From Gammaproteobacteria bacterium (GTDB lineage Bacteria > Pseudomonadota > Gammaproteobacteria > Pseudomonadales > Azotimanducaceae), in contig VXYL01000073.1 of assembly GCA_009846005.1 (NCBI GenBank), positions 1 to 64,000 on the forward strand: a stretch of DNA of 64,000 nucleotides. The letters run 5' to 3'. Shown one piece after another: positions 15,658 to 24,674 of this stretch. A model generated the notes under the pieces. It had not been told where the DNA came from and made no database searches. It was given only the letters and a program-made list of their open reading frames with translations. Made by a program: the position numbers and the translations under genes. Within the stretch, counting starts at the first letter, position 1; each line of letters opens with the position of its first letter.

Positions 15658-17505
15658 ATGGAAAAACCCCGCGCCGGCAGCAAAAAGTCCACCCTGTTGC
15701 TGTTCGCCCTGTCGATGAACCATCTGGCGCAAGTCGTTGCCGATCCGCCCCCGCTCGAGTTCCGCTACGGCGTCTCGCAGATACCCAACTACGAACTGAA
15801 GTACCCGGCCGACTTCCCCCGCTTCGGCTATCTCAACGCGGATGCCCCGAAGGGCGGCACGCTGGTACTGCCCTGGCTCAACCCCTTGAACACCGCGTCG
15901 CCGATGTACCAGCCGCCAGGATTCTACCGGTCCTACGATCACCTGATCGAGCGCGCAGGCGACGAACCCGCGGGCTACTACGGCAGTCTCGCCGAGTCGA
16001 TCGCCTTGAGCGCCGACCGCCGGCGAATCGTTTTCCGGCTGCGCCCGCAGGCACGCTGGCACGACGGCAGGCCGATTACCGCAACCGACGTCAAGTTTTC
16101 GTTTGAGACCTTTCGCGCTGACAAAATGGCCCACGGGTGGGCAGGGGCGCTCGGCTGGATTACTGACGTCAATATCGTGAATCCACACACCGTCGAGATT
16201 CGTGCCGACTCGGACGTTGCCAAACAACTCTTCATCCTCGGCTACACGCCCATCGTGCCTGCACATTACTGGCGCGACCGGGACGTGCGTGAACCGCTAA
16301 CGACGCCGCCGCCGCAGAGCGGCCCCTACCGGCTGACACGCGTGTCTCAAGGCCGCTACCTCACATACGAGCGGGTGCCGGACTATTGGGGAAGGGATCT
16401 TCCGGTGAATCGAGGAAAATTCAACTTCGATACCATTCGCTACGAACGTTACCTGGACGCGACGGTCGCCCGCGAAGCCCTTCGCGCGGGACTGCTCGAC
16501 GTGTGGACCGAGACCGACTCGCGGCACTGGCTTAAATCCTACGACGTTCCAGCCCGCGACCAAGGCTGGCTAGTGCTGGGCACACTGGCGTCCGGCAATC
16601 AGAGCGGTTCCCGGTATCGCCTGGCGCTGAATACGCGGCGCCAACCGTTCGACGATCTTCGCGTACGCGAGGCGCTGTTCAGTGCATTGGACTTCGAGTG
16701 GCAAATCCGGGCCTTGCACGGGGGCGAATTGACCCGGGCCAGAAGCTTCTTTGCCGACTCCATGTTCGCTTCCTCGGGATTGCCGGGAGAAGCGGAGAAA
16801 GCGCTTCTCGAACCGCATCGCGCGCAGTTGCCCGCAAAGGTATTCACCCACCCCTTTAGCTTCCCCAGCACGGATGGCGTGGGCGTCGATCGTGACGGAT
16901 TGTCAAGGGCGAGGGTCCTCCTCGCGAAAGCGGGCTACCGGGTCGTAGACGGCGTGATGGTCAACGATGCGGGTGAACCCTTCGTGATCGAGTTTCTGTC
17001 CTTCCTGCGGGACGACCAGCGTATTCTCCTGCCCTACGTGCATTCGCTGTCGATACTGGGCATCGAGGCGAATATCCGCATGATCGACCGCACCGGCTAC
17101 TACAATCGGCGGCGCAAGGCTGACTACGACGCTGTTCTGGTGGGCGGCGGCATCGAGGTACCGCCCTCCTGGGATTTGCGACCCTCTTTCCATTCCTCAT
17201 CGACCCTCTACCTCAACGCGTCCGGCCTCAACGACCCGGCGGTCGATGCCATGGTCGAGGCCGCGCTCAGTGCGACACACCTCGATCAGTTTGTGAGCGC
17301 CTGCCGCGCGCTCGATCGCGTTCTGCTATGGAACTACTACCAGTTCCCGCTGGATGCCCTCGGGGACACCCGCATCGTCTACTGGAACAAATTCGGCAGG
17401 CCTGACCTGCCCGAGGAGATGTATGTAGCGCCGTTCCCGGACGGCTGGTGGTTCGACGAGGAGAAGGCAGTGCGAATGAGGTCTCCAAAGGTAACTATCC
17501 CTTGA
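15658..17505 (+). CDS. YejA-like extracellular solute-binding protein (family 5), copy 1
   Basis: This is a 615-residue SBP family 5 protein with an N-terminal hydrophobic segment (KSTLLLFALSMNHLAQVVA), probably a signal peptide. The stretch KYPADFPRFGYLNADAPKGG is characteristic of YejA, the binding protein of the YejABEF oligopeptide/microcin C importer. Other family 5 features include RLRPQARWHDGRPITATDVKFSFE and SGPYRL. It should bind peptides or similarly sized ligands in the periplasm. No permease or ATPase genes follow, so it is an orphan binding protein. It is more divergent from copies 2 and 3 (24675-28483) than they are from each other. Confidence 0.9.
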   Translation: MEKPRAGSKKSTLLLFALSMNHLAQVVADPPPLEFRYGVSQIPNYELKYPADFPRFGYLNADAPKGGTLVLPWLNPLNTASPMYQPPGFYRSYDHLIERAGDEPAGYYGSLAESIALSADRRRIVFRLRPQARWHDGRPITATDVKFSFETFRADKMAHGWAGALGWITDVNIVNPHTVEIRADSDVAKQLFILGYTPIVPAHYWRDRDVREPLTTPPPQSGPYRLTRVSQGRYLTYERVPDYWGRDLPVNRGKFNFDTIRYERYLDATVAREALRAGLLDVWTETDSRHWLKSYDVPARDQGWLVLGTLASGNQSGSRYRLALNTRRQPFDDLRVREALFSALDFEWQIRALHGGELTRARSFFADSMFASSGLPGEAEKALLEPHRAQLPAKVFTHPFSFPSTDGVGVDRDGLSRARVLLAKAGYRVVDGVMVNDAGEPFVIEFLSFLRDDQRILLPYVHSLSILGIEANIRMIDRTGYYNRRRKADYDAVLVGGGIEVPPSWDLRPSFHSSSTLYLNASGLNDPAVDAMVEAALSATHLDQFVSACRALDRVLLWNYYQFPLDALGDTRIVYWNKFGRPDLPEEMYVAPFPDGWWFDEEKAVRMRSPKVTIP

Positions 17506-17560
17506 TCGACCGTGGCTTCGTTGGTGTACTGAGCGACATCTGATTTGGGGACACAATTGC

Positions 17561-18640
17561 GTGGAGGACAAGAACGTCCTGCCTCCCGAAACGCCGAGGG
17601 ATGTCCGGCTGGGGCTAACCAGGGCTCGAGATGTGGCGTTCCCATTGCGCTGGGGCATCATCGGCGCCGGTGAGATCTCCCGCCAATGGGTCTTGTCATC
17701 CCGTCATTGCGAGGGGGCGACCATGGCCGCGGTGGCCGCTCGATCTGGAGACAGAGCCCGAGCTTTCGCCGCCCAGCATGGGGTGGAAGAGGCCTACGGT
17801 GGCTATGCCGAAATGCTGGCTCGCGCCGATGTGGACATCATCTACATCGGCACTATCGACCGATTGCACAAGGAGCACTGTTTGATGGCCATCGATGCCG
17901 GCAAGCACGTGTTGTGTGAAAAAGCGATGGCGAACAACGTGACAGATGCCCGGGAAATGTATGCTGCCGCCAACAAGAACAACGTGATGCTGCAGGACGG
18001 GGTGTGGACGCGCTTCTTCCCCGCCGTTGAGCATGCACGAAGCCTGATCGAAGACGGTGAGATCGGCGACGTAATGACCGTTCAGGCCGACTTCGATACC
18101 TTCTACACAACGCAAGCCGCAACGTTGGCATTTGGCGATCAGAAGCCAGCAAGAGTGCAGGTCGCGGGCCGGCACTTCGGACCCGGTGGCGCCATGCTGG
18201 AATTCGAGGGCAACCGCTTCGCCGTCCTGACGTTTATCGCCTTTCCCAGTGAGTTCCCGGAAGTGACCGAGTTCATCGGAACCAAAGGCCGTATCACGTT
18301 GGAACAGCCGGCGCACTGCCCTACCCGCTTGACGCTACGGGTACCGCCGCGTACGCCATCTCGCTACTCGGATGCGAATCAACCTTCACCCGAACAGCGG
18401 TTCGACTACCCTCTACCCGACACCATCCATGTGCCCGACGCCTACCCGAACCAGCAGGGATTCATCTATCAGACGGAGGCCATCCATCGCTGTCTGGCAG
18501 CCGGCCTGCGCGAGTGCCCGCAAATGGACCAGCAGGCCTCGCTGCACAATCTGCAAGTACTGGCATCTATTCGTGAACTCAAGGAAGGTCGTTCGCATCC
18601 GGTACCTTCCAAAACCGAGTCGGCGGCCGGCAATTATTGA
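17561..18640 (+). CDS. Gfo/Idh/MocA family oxidoreductase
   Basis: This is a 359-residue NAD(P)-dependent dehydrogenase. It has a Rossmann motif in WGIIGAGEISRQWV, then DIIYIGTIDRLHKEHCLMAIDAGKHVLCEKAMANN, where the family's usual EKP is EKA. VWTRFFPAVEHARSLIEDGEIGDV is typical of the dihydrodiol dehydrogenase-like branch. The annotated GTG start at 17561 puts about 30 residues before the Rossmann strand; an alternative GTG at 17633 would give a more usual length. The family oxidises or reduces sugar, inositol or diol hydroxyls. It is downstream of PhyH and the binding protein and may act on the same imported compound; that is inference. Confidence 0.92.
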   Translation: MEDKNVLPPETPRDVRLGLTRARDVAFPLRWGIIGAGEISRQWVLSSRHCEGATMAAVAARSGDRARAFAAQHGVEEAYGGYAEMLARADVDIIYIGTIDRLHKEHCLMAIDAGKHVLCEKAMANNVTDAREMYAAANKNNVMLQDGVWTRFFPAVEHARSLIEDGEIGDVMTVQADFDTFYTTQAATLAFGDQKPARVQVAGRHFGPGGAMLEFEGNRFAVLTFIAFPSEFPEVTEFIGTKGRITLEQPAHCPTRLTLRVPPRTPSRYSDANQPSPEQRFDYPLPDTIHVPDAYPNQQGFIYQTEAIHRCLAAGLRECPQMDQQASLHNLQVLASIRELKEGRSHPVPSKTESAAGNY

Positions 18641-18685
18641 GCCTACGCGCGCCCGCAAGGCGCGAGTGCCCGCATTGAGGCGTGC

Positions 18686-18763
18686 GGGACGGGACGAGCC
18701 CGTCCCCTACGGAATGCCCGGCACGCCGCGGAAACGTCGTAGGGGCGGGGCTTGTCCCCGCCC
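18686..18763. repeat. Palindromic repeat halves, copy 4 region
   Basis: The 276-bp gap between the oxidoreductase and receptor 3 holds repeat material and no gene. A right half (GGGACGGG-ACGAG-CCCGTCCC then CTACGG) is at 18686-18712. A variant left half (CGTAGGGGCGGGG-CTTGT-CCCCGCCC) is at 18738-18763. Fragments continue to about 18800. Both hairpins could end transcription between the two convergent genes. Confidence 0.75.
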
Positions 18764-18916
18764 GCGGCGGACATCTTCGCTGCCGCGGGTACGGGACGGG
18801 CGCTGGGTCGGCGTGACTCGCTGGACCCAGCAAGAGCAGCGTGGCAAGAACGCAAATTGCGGGGCTCGCCCGGGTTACCCCCGCCCGCTCGGGCGAGGAC
18901 AACCTAGGGTCAAAGC

Positions 18917-21577
18917 TCAGAACCCCGGCCGCCAGCGGACCTGCAGCCCGATCCGCCGCGACTCGGTGAGGCTGCCCATGGTCTGCGACTCGAGGGGTGC
19001 ACTGTACGCCAAGGGAAGGAACTCCACGAGGCCGATTTCATCGGTCACGTTCTGCACGTACCCGGTCACCGACCAGACATCGTTCGCCGACGTCCAGGTT
19101 GCGCGCAAATCCCAGCGTTCGTACCCGGGCATCCTGTAGAGATCGGTGTTACCGATAGTGGGATGACGCGAGCTCGTATAGCTCAAGGTGGAGAGCAACT
19201 GCAACCGCCCCCCGGCGTTGAGGGCTCGCTCGTACACCACCGTGAGCGCCGCCTTGTGCGTCGGCTGCATGGGTAGCCGATTGCCGGTCACATCCTCCGG
19301 CGCCGGATAGGGAGCCGAGTCCGGCTCACCGGCAAGGGTCACGAAATGGTGAATCAGGTAATCGTGGTCCGGATTGCCACGGATGGCGGCCGAATGTGGG
19401 CCGAGGCTGGAGTCCTGGTAGTTGTAATAGCCGTCGACGCGCCAGTGCTCGCTGAGCCGATACTCGGCGCTGAGCTCAAAGCCCGAGAGCTCCGTCCCGT
19501 CCACGTTGGCGGTGTACTCGGTATTTGGGGAGATGTGGTGGGGCTGCAAGAAGCCAGGTGGCACCTCCTGCGTCAAGAGAATCTGGTAGTTCTCGATGTC
19601 GCTGTAGTACACGGCCGCCGTTAACCGCAACCGATCGTCGGCGAATATTCCCTTGACACCCAGTTCATAGTTTATGTTGGTCTCTTCTGCGACGGGATCG
19701 GTGGGTGACGGTGGGTAGATCGGCGATCCTTCGTCGTAGTTGAACCCGCCGGCGCGGTAGCCGGTGGAGAGGCGGCCATAGAACAGCCTGTTGTCAACCG
19801 GCGTGTACTCGACACCTATATGACCGATGGTCTTGTTCCAACTGACGGTTTGACCAGGCTGCAAATGGCCGAACAAATTGGCGAGGTCGAAAAAGACTAG
19901 TACGGGTACACCGGCAAAATCGAGGATAACCGACCCATCGAAACCGGGCCTGTCTTTCGTGTCCTTGGAATAACGCAGCCCGCCCGACACGAGCCACCGC
20001 TCATCGATGCGGTAATCAGCGCTGAAGAACGCCGATCTGTTTTCCGACGTATGCCGCGATAGGAGTTCAAAACTCTGGGTGTGATCGCTGCCCGACGGAC
20101 AAGTGAAAATAAGATCGGGTATGTTCGAATCCACCCCAAACCCGAAGACCTCGAGCATCTCCTGGCACGAGCCGAAGCCAATGGCTTGGGCCGCCTCGTC
20201 GGCTTCCAGAAAGCGGAAAGTCGTGCTGTAAGCGTCTGTCATCGAGTCATAATCGTTTTCGACGTCGTAGTAGAAGACGCCGGCCACGAAATTGAACGGG
20301 CCGTCGAAGTTCGACAACAGCTGCAACTCGTGTGAGGTCTCCTTGTACGGAAAATTCTTCTGCGATCGCTCGTTTTCAAACGGCACCAGGCCGTCGCTCG
20401 CCAGGGTAATGTCATCCGCACTACTGACTCTGTTCGTGTTGTCGGCGTCGCGACTGCTGCTTTGAACAATGTCCGCCCAACCGAAGTTGTAGCGCAGCGT
20501 CAGCGTCTCCGTTAGATCGAACATGGCATAGGCGATTACCGTTTCGCGGTGGCTGTCCTGAATGCCCGGCGCGTTGACATTGGTAATGTTCTTCAACTTG
20601 CCGCACTTGAACCCCACCACGTTGGGCGGACAGTTGGGGTCGATCGACGGCACGGAGCCTTCATAGAGGTACCAGTTGTTGGGATGGCACCCATCGATCA
20701 GGGCGGAATACGTCAGCCCGGGGAATTCGGCGCACTCGACGTCGCGAACGCGATCCGAAATGGAGATATGGGTGCGCGGTGCACCCGTGTCCTCCACGTA
20801 GCCGTAACGGAGGTTCACCTCCAGGCGATCGGTTTCGAACCTGAGCTGCGGCGAGATGCTGCGTTGATCGGGCTCGTCGTAGTCGCCGCCAAAGCCGATG
20901 TTTTCCTGCGCGCCGTCGCCCACGAAGTAGCCGCCGGTGATGCGGAAGCTAAAGAGGTCCGTTAGCGGGCCACCGAAGGCGACGTTCACCCGCTGCGTCG
21001 TTTGATCGGTGACCTCCGCGATGACCAGCGCATCCCACTCGTCGGTGGGTTTCTTGGTGTAGTAGCTGATAGCGCCGGCGATGGCGTTGCGGCCGCGCAT
21101 CGTCCCCTGGGGCCCACGCAGCACCTCAACGCGTTCGAGGTCGAACAGGTGCGCGTGCAGACCGTAGTCGGCAATCGTGAATACGCCATCGACATAGGTT
21201 GCGACCGCCTCGTCGCGCGAGATGTCGATGCCGGCATTGGACCCGCCGCGGGCGGTTCCCATGCCGCGCATGGTGGTGCCGTGGCCGTCCCCCCCGTTGG
21301 GATCGCCGAACTGCAATCCCGGCACGAGCTGCTCCAAGTCCATGAAGTTCTGGATCCCCAGTTCCTCGATCTTGGTGTCGTTCAAGGCGGTCATGGACAT
21401 CGGTACCTTGAGGATGTTCTCTTCGCGCCGTTCGGCGGTGACGATGATCTCCTCGATAATACGATCCTGCGTTTCTGACTCACCTGATTCAGCAGCCGCG
21501 GGTGCGGCCATTAGCACGGAAACGAACACCGTTCCGATGCGCGAGAAGAGCGATTGATTCGCGTGGGTGATAGACAT
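18917..21577 (-). CDS. TonB-dependent receptor 3
   Basis: This is an 886-residue outer-membrane receptor. It has a signal peptide (FVSVLMAAPAAA), the TonB box IEEIIVTAERR, the plug motif TTMRGMGTARGG and RVEVLRGPQGTMRGRNAIAG, and a long beta-barrel ending in WRPGF. The ATG at 21577 is preceded by GGGAGG on the coding strand; the open frame extends further but has no receptor-like sequence. It belongs to the same broad family as receptors 1, 2 and 4 but is clearly more divergent. It is transcribed away from receptor 4, sharing a 353-bp intergenic region. The ligand is unknown. Confidence 0.95.
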   Translation of the reverse strand: MSITHANQSLFSRIGTVFVSVLMAAPAAAESGESETQDRIIEEIIVTAERREENILKVPMSMTALNDTKIEELGIQNFMDLEQLVPGLQFGDPNGGDGHGTTMRGMGTARGGSNAGIDISRDEAVATYVDGVFTIADYGLHAHLFDLERVEVLRGPQGTMRGRNAIAGAISYYTKKPTDEWDALVIAEVTDQTTQRVNVAFGGPLTDLFSFRITGGYFVGDGAQENIGFGGDYDEPDQRSISPQLRFETDRLEVNLRYGYVEDTGAPRTHISISDRVRDVECAEFPGLTYSALIDGCHPNNWYLYEGSVPSIDPNCPPNVVGFKCGKLKNITNVNAPGIQDSHRETVIAYAMFDLTETLTLRYNFGWADIVQSSSRDADNTNRVSSADDITLASDGLVPFENERSQKNFPYKETSHELQLLSNFDGPFNFVAGVFYYDVENDYDSMTDAYSTTFRFLEADEAAQAIGFGSCQEMLEVFGFGVDSNIPDLIFTCPSGSDHTQSFELLSRHTSENRSAFFSADYRIDERWLVSGGLRYSKDTKDRPGFDGSVILDFAGVPVLVFFDLANLFGHLQPGQTVSWNKTIGHIGVEYTPVDNRLFYGRLSTGYRAGGFNYDEGSPIYPPSPTDPVAEETNINYELGVKGIFADDRLRLTAAVYYSDIENYQILLTQEVPPGFLQPHHISPNTEYTANVDGTELSGFELSAEYRLSEHWRVDGYYNYQDSSLGPHSAAIRGNPDHDYLIHHFVTLAGEPDSAPYPAPEDVTGNRLPMQPTHKAALTVVYERALNAGGRLQLLSTLSYTSSRHPTIGNTDLYRMPGYERWDLRATWTSANDVWSVTGYVQNVTDEIGLVEFLPLAYSAPLESQTMGSLTESRRIGLQVRWRPGF

Positions 21578-21747
21578 TTCAAGCACCTCCCTCGTTTCAC
21601 GCGGACCCAATGGGCCGGTGGGCCGGGAGGGGCACTCGCGCCGAGCGCACATGTCAAGAGGGCGGTACCGCGGCATTGCGCCAGTTTCGGGTGTATCTCC
21701 CGATCCACTCAAGCCATACGCCCCTTTCCTTAGCGTGTCAAGGGGGG

Positions 21748-21930
21748 TATGGTGATTGGCACCGCAGTTTGACGTCGCCGCCTGGGAGACTCAGCTTGCG
21801 AAGGGTCGTGCATGCGTGATGCATGCGTTTTTCGTCCCCCAATCCCACCCAGCGACGCAAGCTTCGGCGTAGAGCGGGGGAACCCCGCACCTCGTTCCTC
21901 CGTCCACATCGTTGGGTAAGGGGGAACGTC
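21748..21930 (+). promoter_or_regulatory. Promoter and long leader of receptor 4
   Basis: The 353-bp divergent region (21578-21930) has no gene. On the plus strand, TATGGT (21748-21753) is followed after 7 nt by ACCGCAGTTTG (from 21761), exactly the arrangement upstream of receptor 1. The leader holds a GCATGC-GTGAT-GCATGC hairpin near 21810-21827 that receptor 1 lacks. It then has the shared hairpin GCGGGG-GAA-CCCCGC at 21874-21888 and a purine-rich ribosome site before the ATG at 21931. No convincing -35 is seen. On the minus side only GGGAGG before receptor 3 is clear. Confidence 0.55.
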
Positions 21931-24519
21931 ATGTCCATCAGACCATTTGATCGCGTTGCCGCGGCACTGACCGCAATACTCATTGCATCGCCCTGTCTTG
22001 CGGCAGACGAAGCAACCGATGAAGAAGAGCCCTTCATCGAAGAGATCATCGTCACCGCCGAAAAGCGGGAAGAGAACATCCTCGAAGTTCCCCTCACCAT
22101 GTCCGCGTTCAGCGAACAGATGATCGAGGAAACCGGCATGACCAACAACGCCGATCTCGAGCAACTGGTGCCGGGGTTGCAATTCGGCGACGACCACGGC
22201 ACCTCCATACGGGGCATCATCTCGCAACTGAGATGGGAAGGGCACACCGACCTCGCGGTCGCCGTTTACGTCAACGGTGTCTACACGGTCGACGCCTACG
22301 GGATCGCGCCCAATCTATTCGACATGGATCGGGTCGAGGTCGCCCGCGGCCCGCAGGGCACCATGAATGGGCGCAACTCCATCGCAGGTTCGATCAGCTA
22401 CTTCCACAAGAAGCCGACCGATGAATGGGATGCCGAGATTCTCACCGAATTCACCGATCAGTTCACGCAACGCTACAATGTCGCGTGGGGGGGACCCATT
22501 TCAGACAACCTCAGCTTCCGCATCAGCGGCGGCTATTTCGAGGGGGACGGCGCGCAGAAGAACCATGGGCCAGCCCGCGACTACGATGCGCCGGATCAAT
22601 ACAGCATCGCGCCGCAGCTGCGCTTGAAGACGGACCGCTTCGAGGCGAACTTGCGTTATGAACGCACCGAGGACACCGGCGCACCGAGCGTGCAGGTGTC
22701 TTTGGCGGAGCCGGACAGGACCGACCCGGACTTCGCCGAAGGCGCGTTCTACCAGTACGACAAACCGATCCGTTCGATCACGAACTGTAACGTCGCGCCC
22801 GTTGGGGCAGACCACAGGGTAACGGGCGTTGAGGCGCCCTGCGATGATCCAAAGAACGAGATCGCGACCAATCTGGACGGTCGCCTTGACAACGAAACCG
22901 ACCGATTCACACTGCGAGCCGACTTCGACCTCACCGATACGTTGACGTTGCGCTATATCTATGGCGACACGAGGACGCGTATGTTCCAGACCCGCGACTT
23001 TGATCACACCGACAGGGTGCCAAGCGCGACCGATCCATTAATCGCGGCTGACGCCCCGGTGAAGTTGTTAGACGTGGAGTTCGATTTCCCTTTTGAAAAC
23101 GACGAGACCTCTCATGAGCTGCTGCTTACTTCCAATTACGACGGTCCGTTCAACTTTGTCGCTGGCGCGTTCTCCTACGAGAACCGCACGCTCTTTGGGG
23201 TCGGCGTATATGGTGTAGGACAGCAGCCCCCGTATACCGACACCGACCCCGATGTAGCCGCCCAGGCTATAGGCTTCGAAAGTTGCGAGCAGGCGCTGGG
23301 GGTCTTTGGCCTTCCCTCAGATCCCACGGAGCGGGAGCATTTTTTCTGTCCCAGGCCAGGAATCGATCCCATTGGGAACACATTCCCCGGTTTCCACAAG
23401 TTTTTCACCTTCCTTACCGAAGCCACGCAGGACACCTTCGCGTATTTCGCCAATGCCGAGTATGAGATCAATGATCAGTGGCGCGTATCGGGGGGTCTGC
23501 GTTACACCGAAGATGAAAAGGTTCTGGGACAGAGTATCTTCGAGTTTATCCTCAGCATCGCTGGCATTCCAATTGGCATCCGGGGTCAAAACACCCCCCT
23601 CGACAAGTTTCCCTGGGATAAAACCATCGGCCACATCAGCGTCGAATATTCACCACTCGACAATGCCCTCATCTACGGGCGTATCTCCACCGGCTATCGC
23701 TCCGGCTCACTGAATACTGAGCCTGAGGTCCCCCTGTTGGCAATCATCGGAGAAGAGACGCTCGTCAATTACGAGCTCGGTGTCAAGGGCCTGTTCGCGG
23801 ATGACCGGCTGCTTCTCATGGCGGGCGTGTTCTACAACGACTACGAAGGCTACCAATTCACCGGGACCTTTGAGCCGCCACCCGGCGTGCTACCGATCAC
23901 CGCCGAGGAACCGTACGTGGGAAGCACCGCCAATATCGATGACACCCAGATCTGGGGTGCCGAAGCGGAAGCGACGTTTTTTGTCGATGACAATTGGCGC
24001 ATATCCGGGTTCTACAACTATCTCGACTCGGAAATCGGCCCATTCGGCGCGATTATCCCCGGGGACGCCCAGGGGCCAATGAGGGAATGGACCTACCAGG
24101 ACCTCAACACCCTGGAGATGGTCACCGTCACCCTCCCGGACCAGCGGGATGTTACCGGCAATCAGTTGCCGCAGCAGCCGCACCACAAGCTGTCGTTCCA
24201 GGTGTCCTACACCATGCCGCTTCCGGAAATGGGCTCGCTGCAGCTGTTAAGCATCTACAGCTATACCGGCCCGCGCTGGCCGAGTCTCGGTAACGTTCCG
24301 TCCCTGGAAATCCCCGGGTACTCGCGATGGGACCTGCGCGCCAACTGGACCTCGGATGACGAGCAATGGGCAGTCTCCGGTTTTGTGCAGAACGTGCTCG
24401 ACAAGATTGGGCTACAGGAATTCCTCCCGAGGTCGACGAACGGCAGTCAGCCGATGATGGGCCGGCTCACGGACCCACGTCAGATCGGGGTACAGATTCG
24501 CTGGCGGCCTCAGTTCTAG
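21931..24519 (+). CDS. TonB-dependent receptor 4
   Basis: This is an 862-residue outer-membrane receptor with a signal peptide (ILIASPCLAA), the TonB box IEEIIVTAEK, the plug motif TSIRGIISQL, RVEVARGPQGTMNGRNSIAG, and a barrel ending in the aromatic WRPQF. The first 50 residues and the 5' leader are strikingly like those of receptor 1, while the barrel differs, so the ligand may differ too. The start ATG at 21931 aligns with the signal peptide start of receptor 1. It is followed by two YejA-like binding proteins, suggesting that it could supply the periplasmic ligand they bind. Confidence 0.95.
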   Translation: MSIRPFDRVAAALTAILIASPCLAADEATDEEEPFIEEIIVTAEKREENILEVPLTMSAFSEQMIEETGMTNNADLEQLVPGLQFGDDHGTSIRGIISQLRWEGHTDLAVAVYVNGVYTVDAYGIAPNLFDMDRVEVARGPQGTMNGRNSIAGSISYFHKKPTDEWDAEILTEFTDQFTQRYNVAWGGPISDNLSFRISGGYFEGDGAQKNHGPARDYDAPDQYSIAPQLRLKTDRFEANLRYERTEDTGAPSVQVSLAEPDRTDPDFAEGAFYQYDKPIRSITNCNVAPVGADHRVTGVEAPCDDPKNEIATNLDGRLDNETDRFTLRADFDLTDTLTLRYIYGDTRTRMFQTRDFDHTDRVPSATDPLIAADAPVKLLDVEFDFPFENDETSHELLLTSNYDGPFNFVAGAFSYENRTLFGVGVYGVGQQPPYTDTDPDVAAQAIGFESCEQALGVFGLPSDPTEREHFFCPRPGIDPIGNTFPGFHKFFTFLTEATQDTFAYFANAEYEINDQWRVSGGLRYTEDEKVLGQSIFEFILSIAGIPIGIRGQNTPLDKFPWDKTIGHISVEYSPLDNALIYGRISTGYRSGSLNTEPEVPLLAIIGEETLVNYELGVKGLFADDRLLLMAGVFYNDYEGYQFTGTFEPPPGVLPITAEEPYVGSTANIDDTQIWGAEAEATFFVDDNWRISGFYNYLDSEIGPFGAIIPGDAQGPMREWTYQDLNTLEMVTVTLPDQRDVTGNQLPQQPHHKLSFQVSYTMPLPEMGSLQLLSIYSYTGPRWPSLGNVPSLEIPGYSRWDLRANWTSDDEQWAVSGFVQNVLDKIGLQEFLPRSTNGSQPMMGRLTDPRQIGVQIRWRPQF

Positions 24520-24548
24520 CGAAGCTCCGCGTCATACCGACGAGGCGT

Positions 24549-24626
24549 GCCGTAGGGGCGACCCTTGTGGTCGCCTGCGTCATACGTGGCCCGTGGGGCG
24601 GGACGGGACAAGCCCGTCCCCTACGG
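24549..24626. repeat. Composite palindromic repeat, copy 5
   Basis: A nearly canonical copy. CCGTAGGGG leads into a GGGCGACC/GGTCGCC hairpin, a variable middle, then GGGACGGG-ACAAG-CCCGTCCC and CCCCTACGG. It occupies most of the gap between receptor 4 and the next binding protein. Confidence 0.88.
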
Positions 24627-24674
24627 CCCTTTGTTCCTTGCGCGTCCGCGACCCGGCGCGGGGTGGGCGGAGGT

